Shown piece by piece: positions 21,273 to 29,138 of a DNA stretch of 64,000 nt. Numbering within the stretch: the stretch's first letter is position 1; every line of letters begins with the position of its first letter. The stretch is from Flagellimonas aquimarina (GTDB taxonomy: Bacteria; Bacteroidota; Bacteroidia; Flavobacteriales; Flavobacteriaceae). The DNA lies in the NCBI RefSeq assembly GCF_003149745.1, contig NZ_QGEG01000001.1, positions 992,001 to 1,056,000 on the forward strand. The letters are read 5' to 3'. The position numbers and the translations under genes were made by a program. The notes under the pieces were generated by a model, which was given only the letters and a program-made list of their open reading frames with translations, did no database searches and was not told the DNA's origin.

Positions 21273-21869
21273 CTAATTAGTAGGTTGAACACTTGCAAAG
21301 CGATAATGACCGATAATCTTAAAATCAAAAAGGATATCTTCCAAGACTTGGCCATGTCCAATATTATTAACGACCAAGTTCCTTTTATTATCGCTCGATT
21401 TTTTATCCACAACAATGCCAATATGGGTAATAGCTCCCCGTAGATTCCAACACACCACATCTCCAGGCAGATAATCCTTTGCATCAATAGAAATTGATTT
21501 TTCCGAACCTTGACGTTTAAAATAAGTCATTAGATTTGGAACACGACGATGATCTATGTTTTTATCTGTACCAGTTAGCCCCCAAATCTTGGGATAAACA
21601 CCAAAATTTGCCTTCATGTCCTCATGGACCAGTTGTTGTAGGTCGATTCCAATTTTTCTATAAGCTCTAATTACAACATCAGTACAGACACCTTTTCCAC
21701 TTGGTACATCTCCGTTAGGGTAATCAATGGAAAAGTAGCTAGGGTCATAAGTTACATCTTGTTTTATGAGCTCTAAAGCGGCATTGGATAGATCTAGTTT
21801 ACCGACTACCGTTTGGGACCAGATAAAATTGAAGATCAAGAAAACTAGTATAAAAAGTGTCTTTCTCAT
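21273..21869 (-). CDS. DUF1287 exported NlpC/P60-like protein
   Basis: A 198-residue protein with an N-terminal signal peptide (1-18, ending FIWSQ). The DUF1287 domain belongs to the papain-like NlpC/P60 group; its likely catalytic residues are C62 in GVCTDVVIRAYRK and H149 in ITHIGIVVD. Other signatures are DVPSGKG, HRRVPNLMTYF and YLPGDVVCWNL. Probably a periplasmic amidase or peptidase acting on cell wall, which is inference from the fold. It lies between DUF1801 (20 bases upstream) and DUF4442 genes on the same strand. Confidence 0.85.
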   Translation of the reverse strand: MRKTLFILVFLIFNFIWSQTVVGKLDLSNAALELIKQDVTYDPSYFSIDYPNGDVPSGKGVCTDVVIRAYRKIGIDLQQLVHEDMKANFGVYPKIWGLTGTDKNIDHRRVPNLMTYFKRQGSEKSISIDAKDYLPGDVVCWNLRGAITHIGIVVDKKSSDNKRNLVVNNIGHGQVLEDILFDFKIIGHYRFASVQPTN

Positions 21870-21889
21870 TTGTGTTTTGTGATGATCAA

Positions 21890-22318
21890 CTATAATCCGA
21901 GGAGTGGTAAATGCTTTATACTATGGTAGGTCAATGCAGCTTTGATGCATTGTTTTAGCTCTACTTTTGGCAGCTCATCATGCAGTTGAAAAACAATGGC
22001 ACGGTTTTTTTCAAAAGTAAAAAGGTCTTTAAATACGGTTTTAAAAGAGGGCACCAATTTACTAGTACATTTAAAATAGAGCGCATATTGGTTTGGCGCT
22101 TTGGATTTCCAGTCCATGCGCAGAGTACTCCCTTTTTTGGTAAGGTAACTTGGCTCGCCCCATTTTAAGGTTTCCTCTAAAGCTTCGATTTCACTTGTTT
22201 CTGTTGCTACTTCCAAAACCAATTGCCTAAGGGCTGCCATTTTCTCCCTGACCAAATCGGGATAATGACTAAAAACCCCTTCAACTTCTGGGTTTGTTTG
22301 TACTTGTATGGCGTTCAT
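21890..22318 (-). CDS. DUF1801 (YdhG-like) protein
   Basis: A 142-residue cytoplasmic protein with the DUF1801 fold: LKWGEPSYLTKKGSTLRMDW is the signature segment, with YALYFKCTSKLV and a C-terminal helix after HDELPKVELKQCIKAAL. The family binds iron or acts in intracellular iron chaperoning in some bacteria (frataxin-like fold), though most members are uncharacterised. It is spaced 30 bases from the upstream VOC gene and likely cotranscribed with it and the following small genes. Start ATG at 22318 fits the conserved N-terminus. Confidence 0.83.
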   Translation of the reverse strand: MNAIQVQTNPEVEGVFSHYPDLVREKMAALRQLVLEVATETSEIEALEETLKWGEPSYLTKKGSTLRMDWKSKAPNQYALYFKCTSKLVPSFKTVFKDLFTFEKNRAIVFQLHDELPKVELKQCIKAALTYHSIKHLPLLGL

Positions 22319-22348
22319 TTGTTTTGTGGGTACAGTTTTTTACATGTT

Positions 22349-22741
22349 TTAACCTTGGGTTTTACTTTCAATCCGCCAAGGGGGATTTAGTCTATTTTCT
22401 CCAGCATGGTATAAGATGATTTGATTTCCATCAACATCCTTTAATCTTGCTTCTCGCCAAAGCCAGGGTCTGTCGCTGGGCGGCTCGTTAAAAGCTATAC
22501 CTTTTTTAGTGAGTTCGGCTACATATTCATCTAAATTGTCGCACTCAAAATAGACAGAAATACCATCACCTTTGGGTAATTCTTCCACCAAATGTACAGA
22601 AAAAGTGGCTTGCCCAACTGGACACTGAAACCGTGCATAATGTGGTAGGGCTTTTACAATTGATATTAAACCCAATTTTTCATAAAAGGAGATTGATTTT
22701 GACAAATCCAATGAGGGAACTGTTACTTGATTAAGATTCAT
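22349..22741 (-). CDS. VOC-family (glyoxalase/bleomycin-resistance fold) protein
   Basis: A 130-residue protein with two beta-alpha-beta-beta-beta modules of the vicinal oxygen chelate fold. It opens NQVTVPSLDLSKSISFYEKLG and ends WREARLKDVDGNQIILYHAG, the standard metal-site framework. A substrate cannot be inferred. It is a single-domain cytoplasmic protein at the head of a run of four small minus-strand genes. A 57-base gap separates it from the TonB receptor upstream on the same strand. Confidence 0.85.
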   Translation of the reverse strand: MNLNQVTVPSLDLSKSISFYEKLGLISIVKALPHYARFQCPVGQATFSVHLVEELPKGDGISVYFECDNLDEYVAELTKKGIAFNEPPSDRPWLWREARLKDVDGNQIILYHAGENRLNPPWRIESKTQG

Positions 22742-22798
22742 TGTATTCTTTTTAAATGAAAAGTAGCGCTATTAAGTATAGTGAAAATGTGGCCGAAT

Positions 22799-24859
22799 TT
22801 AGAAAAGATACCCAACTCTAACCCCTCCATAAAAATTTCTGTCATTACCTGGGTAAAAATAACGTGGAAGAGCACCCCCAAAACCAACAGCATTGATCAA
22901 TACACTCTGGGCATAATTGGCATCAAACAAATTGTTTGCCCCAACATTTAATCCAAGAGAAAAATGAGGAGATAGTGCAGCTTGGTATGCGAGTTTAGCA
23001 TTAAAGATGTTAAAAGAGTCACTATCCAAGGTGTTGGCATCTGTAAGCGGAATCTTGTCCACAAACTGGTGGGTCAAATTCAGTTGTAAGCCATTGGTAT
23101 GGAGCAAGTCTACCCCAGAACTGATTCTATTTTTAGGTACTCCCGTTAAGGGGTTTCCGGAAAAATCGTTTTCACCATCTACAAAATCAACAAAACTATG
23201 GTCACTTAGGGTATAACTCAAATAGGGGGAGAGTACCATCTTTGGTGAAAGCCTATGTGCATATTTGATGTCCATCTCTATGCCTTGATGTCGAGTCTCA
23301 CCAGCATTTCTGCCAATAAACTGATCTTCGCCCGTCCTTTGAGCCACTAACAAATTATTAATGTTCATCCTAAACGCCGTAATATTAATTGAGAACTTCT
23401 TTTTTAAAAGAGCTACATAGGCACCCAACTCATAATTAGTTCCAGTTTCTTGAGCAATATCTGGATTGATTACACCATCTGGGGTCAAGGTTTCTTCTAA
23501 ACTTGGATTGGAAAAACCTCGGCTTATATTGGCATACAGTTTTCCATTTGCAAATAAGTATTGCAGTCCCAAACTGGGCAAAAGAATAGTATTGAAGTCA
23601 CGTTCGGCAGAAGTATTTTCTGCTCCTTGATTGAACAGGTCTTGGAAATTATAGTTTGTATTGTTAAGGTTTAATCCTATTTGAGCTGAAAGCATGGGGG
23701 AAAGGGTATAGGTAAGCGTACCAAAAAGATTGAGTTGTCTTCTAAACTCACGATTTCTACTTAATCGCTCACCCTGTAAACTTCCGTTTCCATTATTATC
23801 ACGAAACAGGTTTTGAAAAGTGCCCCAATGGTATTCATCTTTATAAAGTTCCCCACCAAAGGTGTATTGGGCATTGCCCAAATTTCCTTCAAATTGGCTA
23901 CGCAGTCCAAAACCGTTGGTGAACTCATCCAGAATATTAAATGGTCTAGGTTCATAATGGTCTAAATAGGAATAAAATATGCTGGTAGTATTCTTTAGGT
24001 TCTGACCAAATTCATAGGAGTAGGATATTCCTGCCAAAGTATACTTATTTGCTTCAAAACCTTGTGCTGCCAACCAATTGCCAGCAGCTCGGGTTGGATC
24101 TTCATCAAAATCAGTTTGGTTAAGGGAACTGGGTATCTGTGCGGTGTAATCTATATAGTTGATCAACAGCCCCAAACTGCTTTTGGAGTTCATTTTTAAG
24201 TTGGTATTCAATAAAAGTCCATCACGATCAAAACTGTTGTTTTGTCTATACCCATTGGTCTCAAAATGATTGTAACTAAAGGTTAAATCAAGATTTTGAT
24301 TAGAATGTTGAAAGGAAAGATTCTCTTTTAACATGCCATAAGAGCCTATAGTAAAATTATTGGCCAGTTTGGTTTCATCACCTTGAGGATTTTTGGTGTC
24401 CAGTAAAATGGTTCCACCCAAATTGGCTCCAAAGGATGTGGCTTTGGGTCCTTTAATGACTTCAATAGCTCCAAGGTTTTCAAAATCGAAAGCTTCGATT
24501 GTGGATGACCCCGTACCATTGGTTACAGGAATACCATTGAAGTATAACCTAAGCTTATCTGTTCCGAAGGGAGTACGAGCACCCACACCTCTGATAGTAA
24601 TGCGATTCGTATTCAATGCTCCAGAGAGAATATAAACTCCAGCCACCTGATTCATGGCAGAAGCAATATCTATTGGATTGAATTTTTCAAAAGTAGTAGG
24701 GCCAATAGCAGAAGAAGCGGTAATTCCCGTTGCTTTTTTAGCAATTACATCTTCAATGAGAACAATTTCATCCAATTGTGTAATAGAATCTTTTTTGTTC
24801 TCCTGAGCAACAAGTTGCATGGTAAACAGTAATATTAAAATTGAAAAAGGCCCTTTCAT
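22799..24859 (-). CDS. TonB-dependent receptor, iron-siderophore type
   Basis: A 686-residue outer-membrane receptor without the carboxypeptidase-regulatory domain of the other three. Signal peptide at 1-18 (ending QLVAQ), TonB-box-like stretch LDEIVLIEDV, then a plug (about 45-165) with ITIRGVGARTPFGTDKLRL, YFNGIPVTNG and EVIKGPKATSFGANLGGT. A 22-strand barrel ends in GGVRVGYLF. The compact plug and size resemble FecA/siderophore receptors. The Gfo/Idh/MocA gene ends 32 bases upstream on the same strand, so the two may share a transcript. Ligand unknown. Confidence 0.9.
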   Translation of the reverse strand: MKGPFSILILLFTMQLVAQENKKDSITQLDEIVLIEDVIAKKATGITASSAIGPTTFEKFNPIDIASAMNQVAGVYILSGALNTNRITIRGVGARTPFGTDKLRLYFNGIPVTNGTGSSTIEAFDFENLGAIEVIKGPKATSFGANLGGTILLDTKNPQGDETKLANNFTIGSYGMLKENLSFQHSNQNLDLTFSYNHFETNGYRQNNSFDRDGLLLNTNLKMNSKSSLGLLINYIDYTAQIPSSLNQTDFDEDPTRAAGNWLAAQGFEANKYTLAGISYSYEFGQNLKNTTSIFYSYLDHYEPRPFNILDEFTNGFGLRSQFEGNLGNAQYTFGGELYKDEYHWGTFQNLFRDNNGNGSLQGERLSRNREFRRQLNLFGTLTYTLSPMLSAQIGLNLNNTNYNFQDLFNQGAENTSAERDFNTILLPSLGLQYLFANGKLYANISRGFSNPSLEETLTPDGVINPDIAQETGTNYELGAYVALLKKKFSINITAFRMNINNLLVAQRTGEDQFIGRNAGETRHQGIEMDIKYAHRLSPKMVLSPYLSYTLSDHSFVDFVDGENDFSGNPLTGVPKNRISSGVDLLHTNGLQLNLTHQFVDKIPLTDANTLDSDSFNIFNAKLAYQAALSPHFSLGLNVGANNLFDANYAQSVLINAVGFGGALPRYFYPGNDRNFYGGVRVGYLF

Positions 24860-24891
24860 ATAACTTATGGGATAATGTTTAAAAGAAGAAG

Positions 24892-25998
24892 TTATTTTTT
24901 TAATCTAATTGTTTTTCCTTTTTTGGCGCTTTCTCTTGCGGCATCCAAAATTTCCATCACCACCATATTGTTTTCCAAAGAAGAGAGATTGTTGGGCGGA
25001 AGTGTAATTTTATTTTTTACCACTGCGGCTAAAACGGAAAAAGGATCGTTCATTGGAGCTTGTCTTTCTTCAAGGGTGAATTGCTCTTCGTTGTAACCAT
25101 CATATCCTTCGGCCATGCGAATACGCAGTGCATTGCGGTTATCAGCATAAATAGCTCCGGTTAATCCATAAATTTCCATGTCTTTTCTTCCCATGGGCCA
25201 GTTCCAAGAAGGCTCTAAAATTGCTTGAGAATCGTCATATGTTAGAATAATGGTCGCATCATCATCTACTTTAGGGTTATTTTGGACCTGTAGTTGTTGG
25301 GTTACGGCTGTGACCGTGTTTGGTTTTTCCCCTTTTTTGAGCCAGGTCATTAAGTTAGCGCCATAGCACCCAAAATCCATGATAGCTCCTCCTCCGTTAT
25401 CTTTTGGGTCCAGCAACCAATCCAAGAATTCACTATTGATTCCTAATTTGGCAGGTCCACGATGGCCATCTCTCACAATGACCTTTCTTAAATCCCCAAC
25501 TTTTCCTTGGTCCAATAATTCTTTTGCTCTATGATTAGTGGGATACCAAGTGGTTTCATAGTTGGTAAGTAAATGAATGTTATGTTTTTCGGCAAGAGCC
25601 TTCATTTGCTTGGCATGTTGTAAACTTACCGCCAATGGCTTTTCCACCATTACATGAATACCTTTTGGAGCACAGGTTTTTACCACTTCTAGATGATCAT
25701 AGATGGTTCCAAAAGCAGTAACCGCCTCTGGTTTTGTAGCGGCTACCATTTCTTCTAAAGTGTTATAGACCAAATCCATGGAATAGCCATATTGTTTTGA
25801 GTAACGTTCTGCCAAATCTCGGTTAGGCTCAACCATTCCCACAATTTCGATATCACCAATATCTTCCCTACCCAAAATCCAATGCACATGGGTATGAGTA
25901 AGACCAGCAACGCCAATTTTAAGGGGCTTTTCTTGAGCTAGATTATTGGAGACATTCATAATGAAACAAAAAGTGAAAACAATCGCATAACGAAGCAT
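24892..25998 (-). CDS. Exported Gfo/Idh/MocA-family oxidoreductase
   Basis: A 368-residue NAD(P)-dependent dehydrogenase-like protein. A hydrophobic signal-like N-terminus (1-22, ending NNLAQ) precedes the Rossmann domain (KIGVAGLTHTHVHWI), the conserved VMVEKPLAVS lysine segment near 118-128, and a C-terminal alpha/beta domain with GGGAIMDFGCYGANLM. No twin-arginine motif is present, unlike exported members that carry a prefolded cofactor. A second Met at residue 14 could give a shorter form. Likely a sugar or cyclitol dehydrogenase-type protein; substrate unknown. Transcribed toward the TonB receptor gene. Confidence 0.85.
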   Translation of the reverse strand: MLRYAIVFTFCFIMNVSNNLAQEKPLKIGVAGLTHTHVHWILGREDIGDIEIVGMVEPNRDLAERYSKQYGYSMDLVYNTLEEMVAATKPEAVTAFGTIYDHLEVVKTCAPKGIHVMVEKPLAVSLQHAKQMKALAEKHNIHLLTNYETTWYPTNHRAKELLDQGKVGDLRKVIVRDGHRGPAKLGINSEFLDWLLDPKDNGGGAIMDFGCYGANLMTWLKKGEKPNTVTAVTQQLQVQNNPKVDDDATIILTYDDSQAILEPSWNWPMGRKDMEIYGLTGAIYADNRNALRIRMAEGYDGYNEEQFTLEERQAPMNDPFSVLAAVVKNKITLPPNNLSSLENNMVVMEILDAARESAKKGKTIRLKK

Positions 25999-26041
25999 AA
26001 AATGATGTTTGGATAACAGAAATAAATTATAAAAATAGCGA

Positions 26042-26599
26042 CTAATTATCTAGTTCCTTCAAAAAGGATGCGGTATCCTTTATTGTTGCAAATTCATCTT
26101 TAAGATTGGTCAATGCAATATTGTGAATTACGTCTGCACTATATTGTTCTCCTGCAACGCCAATTTTATTGAAAGAAGCAGTGGCATCAGAAATCAAAGT
26201 AGTATTAAAGCCCAGATTGGATGCCATTCGGGTTGAGGTAGAAACACAGTGTTCCGTTGTTAGGCCCACAATGACCACATCTGTAATTTTTCTCTCTTTT
26301 AGTTGGGATTCCAAATCTGTACCGATAAAAGCACTGTTTACATTTTTCTTTATGACGGGTTCACCTTCCTTAGGCTTCACAAGGGGGTTGAAAGTATTTC
26401 CTTTTTTAGTTGGATGTAAAGGGGATTCCGAATTTGTGGAACAATGTTGAATATGAAATCTAGGCCAATTTTTTGCTCGGAAAGCTTTCAAAATTTTTTT
26501 ACAATTGGTTTCTGCTTGTGGATTGCTGCGTTCTTCTCCGTAATAATCCACTTCTTGTAAACCTAGTTGAATATCAATTAATAATAAGGCTGTCATCAA
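26042..26599 (-). CDS. Isochorismatase-like cysteine hydrolase
   Basis: A 185-residue cytoplasmic hydrolase. The Asp-Lys-Cys triad typical of this superfamily is visible as D9 in LLLIDIQLG, a lysine at 84 or 85 in VIKKNVNSAF, and C118 in VGLTTEHCVSTSTRMASNLG. Members hydrolyse nicotinamide, isochorismate, N-carbamoyl compounds and others; none can be singled out here. Tandem ATG codons make a one-residue start ambiguity. It sits 43 bases upstream of the Gfo/Idh/MocA gene on the same strand. Confidence 0.88.
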   Translation of the reverse strand: MMTALLLIDIQLGLQEVDYYGEERSNPQAETNCKKILKAFRAKNWPRFHIQHCSTNSESPLHPTKKGNTFNPLVKPKEGEPVIKKNVNSAFIGTDLESQLKERKITDVVIVGLTTEHCVSTSTRMASNLGFNTTLISDATASFNKIGVAGEQYSADVIHNIALTNLKDEFATIKDTASFLKELDN

Positions 26600-26626
26600 T
26601 TAAAAGTTAGGCTTTAAAATTAAGGA

Positions 26627-27145
26627 TTAAAACCTGAAGCCCACTGATAATCCAGCCCGGTACATAAATGTATCCTGAAAATCTTCGGGGTTGACATTTC
26701 TACCAAACCCACCATGAATTTCTAAGGTGAATTTTTCACTTCGGGTTGCCCACTTGTTCCCCAAGCCCAGACCCAATGCTACTGTACTATACTCGTTATC
26801 CCTGAATGCCAAAGGATCTCTTGCTTCATTGTCTTCACCAGTGTAATATAGGCCAAAGGCTTCAGCAAAAAAACCACTACGGGGTTGGTAGCCAAAATAA
26901 GCTCTAAAGTTTGCTCCAATTCCAAAATCCCCATTATAGTCCGTGGCATCATTATCAAAATAAACCGTTCCTCCAAAACTAGTGTCTTCACTTAGATAGT
27001 ATTCGTAAGAACCTTCTACGGTGCTGGTGGCTATAAAAAGCCCGGCATTAAACTTTATCTCATTGTTGTTGCTAAATGTTGGGTAAGCCTGAGCAGCTAT
27101 AAAGCAACTGGAAAGTAAAAGGCCCAAAAACAATAATTTTTTCAT
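26627..27145 (-). CDS. Outer-membrane beta-barrel protein (small, porin-family)
   Basis: A 172-residue exported protein. The ATG at 27145 opens the signal peptide MKKLLFLGLLLSSCFIAAQA, better than the extended frame to 27178. Alternating hydrophobic and polar strands rich in Gly, Tyr and Phe (FGGTVYFDN, FRAYFGYQPRSGFFAEAFGL, LGLGNKWATRSEKFTLEIHG) and a terminal Phe (GLSVGFRF) fit an eight-stranded OmpA/OmpW-like barrel. Function unknown. A full promoter with both consensus boxes lies about 50 bases upstream and supports this start. Confidence 0.8.
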   Translation of the reverse strand: MKKLLFLGLLLSSCFIAAQAYPTFSNNNEIKFNAGLFIATSTVEGSYEYYLSEDTSFGGTVYFDNDATDYNGDFGIGANFRAYFGYQPRSGFFAEAFGLYYTGEDNEARDPLAFRDNEYSTVALGLGLGNKWATRSEKFTLEIHGGFGRNVNPEDFQDTFMYRAGLSVGFRF

Positions 27146-27194
27146 GACAACAGTATTAAATCCAACAAGAATAATCAATTAGCGTTCCAAAAAT

Positions 27195-27226
27195 CAAATT
27201 TAAAACATGTCGGTCAGATAGTTCAA
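27195..27226 (-). promoter_or_regulatory. Flavobacterial promoter of small barrel gene
   Basis: On the minus strand, TTG (27226-27224), 21-base spacer, then TAAATTTG (27202-27195). Both elements match the Bacteroidota consensus TTG-N17-23-TAnnTTTG. Predicted leader to the ATG at 27145 is about 45 bases. Confidence 0.6.
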
Positions 27227-27272
27227 TTTTAAAGAGCGGAACACAATGGTTATTTTTAGAAAAATTTTAGTG

Positions 27273-28037
27273 ATGAAGATTGTATCATATAATGTAAATG
27301 GAATTAGAGCAGCTTTGAACAAAGGGTTTATAGACTGGTTACAAGCTGTGGGTCCAGATGTGGTTTGCTTACAGGAAACCAAAGCCATGAAAGAACAGGT
27401 AGATGTGTCTTTGTTTGAGGCTGCGGGCTACAAACATCATTATTGGTTCAGTGCACAGAAAAAAGGATACAGTGGGGTAGCATTACTTTGCAAGGAGGAA
27501 CCTGATCATGTGGAATACGGTACGGGAATAGATTATATGGATTTTGAAGGGCGAAATGTGAGAGCGGATTTTGGGGATTTATCGGTTATGAGCATGTATC
27601 TTCCATCCGGCACCAACATGGACCGTTTGGAGTTTAAGCTCACCTATATGGCAGATTTTCAAAAGTATGCGGATACGATTCGCAAAAAAAATCCTAACTT
27701 AATTGTCTGCGGAGATTACAACATTTGCCATGAAGCGATTGATATTCATGATCCTGTTCGCAACAAAAATGTATCGGGGTTTTTACCTGTGGAACGAGAA
27801 TGGATAGGCAATTTTATGGATAGTGGTTTTATTGACAGTTTTAGGCATTTCAACAAAGACCCACATAATTATACTTGGTGGAGTTATAGGGCAAATTCTA
27901 GGGCCAATAACAAGGGCTGGCGTTTGGATTATGGAATGGTAAGTTCTTCCCTAGAAGATAGACTCAAGCGCTCGGTAATACTTTCTGATGCAAAGCATAG
28001 CGATCATTGCCCAATCCTTTTAGAAGTAGAAAAATAA
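27273..28037 (+). CDS. xth: Exodeoxyribonuclease III
   Basis: AP endonuclease/3'-5' exonuclease for base-excision repair, 254 residues from the ATG at 27273. The start is set by MKIVSYNVNGIRAALNKG, the family N-terminus; nine extra codons upstream are not conserved-looking. Catalytic motifs are CLQETK (metal Glu), GDYNICHEAIDIHDP (Asp/Asn), WRLDYGM and HSDHCPI (Asp-His). Cytoplasmic. It has its own 5' region divergent from the small barrel gene; the aldo/keto reductase follows 60 bases later. Confidence 0.96.
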   Translation: MKIVSYNVNGIRAALNKGFIDWLQAVGPDVVCLQETKAMKEQVDVSLFEAAGYKHHYWFSAQKKGYSGVALLCKEEPDHVEYGTGIDYMDFEGRNVRADFGDLSVMSMYLPSGTNMDRLEFKLTYMADFQKYADTIRKKNPNLIVCGDYNICHEAIDIHDPVRNKNVSGFLPVEREWIGNFMDSGFIDSFRHFNKDPHNYTWWSYRANSRANNKGWRLDYGMVSSSLEDRLKRSVILSDAKHSDHCPILLEVEK

Positions 28038-28097
28038 CATTTGTTTAAACTGAAAAAGTATGGATTGAGTACTTTTGCCAGTCTTAAAAATTGCTAA

Positions 28098-29138
28098 ATG
28101 AAATACACTAGACTTCCACATACCGATATTAAGGTGAGTAAAATCTGTTTGGGAACCATGACATGGGGAAGACAGAATACCGAGGTTGAAGGTCATGAGC
28201 AAATGGATTATGCTCTTGAACAAGGAATTAACTTCTTCGATACTGCTGAACTTTATCCCGTGCCCGCTAAAAAAGAGCTCTATGCGGTAACCGAAGAGTT
28301 TATTGGAAATTGGTTTAAAAAGACAGGAAACAGGGAAAAGGTGGTCTTGGCATCAAAAATTGCCGGAAGAGGTGATTACACCAAATTTATCAGAACAACT
28401 GGATTTAGCAAAGAATCTATCATTAAGGCCGTTGAAGGAAGCCTAGAAAGATTACAAACAGATTATATAGATCTTTATCAGCTGCATTGGCCAGAGCGGA
28501 ACACCAACTATTTTGGTCAAAGAGGGTATAATGCCCACGCCTTGGATGGATGGGAAGATAATATCCACCAAATTTTGGAAACCTTACGAGATTTGATTTC
28601 TGAAGGGAAAATTAGGCATGTTGGCATTTCCAATGAAACCCCATGGGGAGCGATGCGATTTTTAGAAGAAAGCAAGGTGCATAGAAGTTTGCCAAGAATG
28701 TTGACCATACAAAACCCATATAATCTGCTAAACCGACTTTTTGAAGTTGGGCTTTCTGAGGTTTCAATGCGTGAAAATATTGGGTTGTTGCCATATTCAC
28801 CCCTTGGCTTTGGAGTTTTGAGCGGAAAATATTTGGGAGGCAACAAACCTAGAAAAGGAAGAGTAACGCTTTTCCCCAATTATAACAGATATAGTGGCGA
28901 CACTTCAAATTTAGCAACCGAAAAGTACAACCAATTGGCCATAGACAATGGGCTGAGCCTTGCGCAAATGGCTTTGGCTTTTGTAAATTCGAGACCTTTT
29001 GTGACCAGTAATATAATTGGTGCAACAACAATGGAGCAGTTGAAGGAAAACATTGGGAGTATAGATGTGGAACTTTCAGATGAGATCTTAAAAGGAATTG
29101 AGGATATCCATAATGAAATTCCAAATCCAGCGCCTTAA
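28098..29138 (+). CDS. NADP-dependent aldo/keto reductase, Tas-like
   Basis: A 346-residue (alpha/beta)8 oxidoreductase. The family signature segments are visible: LGTMTWGRQNTEVEG near residue 18, FFDTAELYPVP with the catalytic Asp-Tyr pair (about 49-57), LASKIAGRG for the lysine, YIDLYQLHWPER for the histidine, and a C-terminal NADPH site (ITSNIIGATTMEQL-like). The LHWPERNTNYFG segment and length resemble E. coli Tas. It probably reduces aldehydes; the substrate is not fixed. A TACTTTTG box at 28070-28077 may be its -7 element, with TTG 26 bases upstream. Its stop overlaps the convergent dehydrogenase by four bases. Confidence 0.93.
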   Translation: MKYTRLPHTDIKVSKICLGTMTWGRQNTEVEGHEQMDYALEQGINFFDTAELYPVPAKKELYAVTEEFIGNWFKKTGNREKVVLASKIAGRGDYTKFIRTTGFSKESIIKAVEGSLERLQTDYIDLYQLHWPERNTNYFGQRGYNAHALDGWEDNIHQILETLRDLISEGKIRHVGISNETPWGAMRFLEESKVHRSLPRMLTIQNPYNLLNRLFEVGLSEVSMRENIGLLPYSPLGFGVLSGKYLGGNKPRKGRVTLFPNYNRYSGDTSNLATEKYNQLAIDNGLSLAQMALAFVNSRPFVTSNIIGATTMEQLKENIGSIDVELSDEILKGIEDIHNEIPNPAP

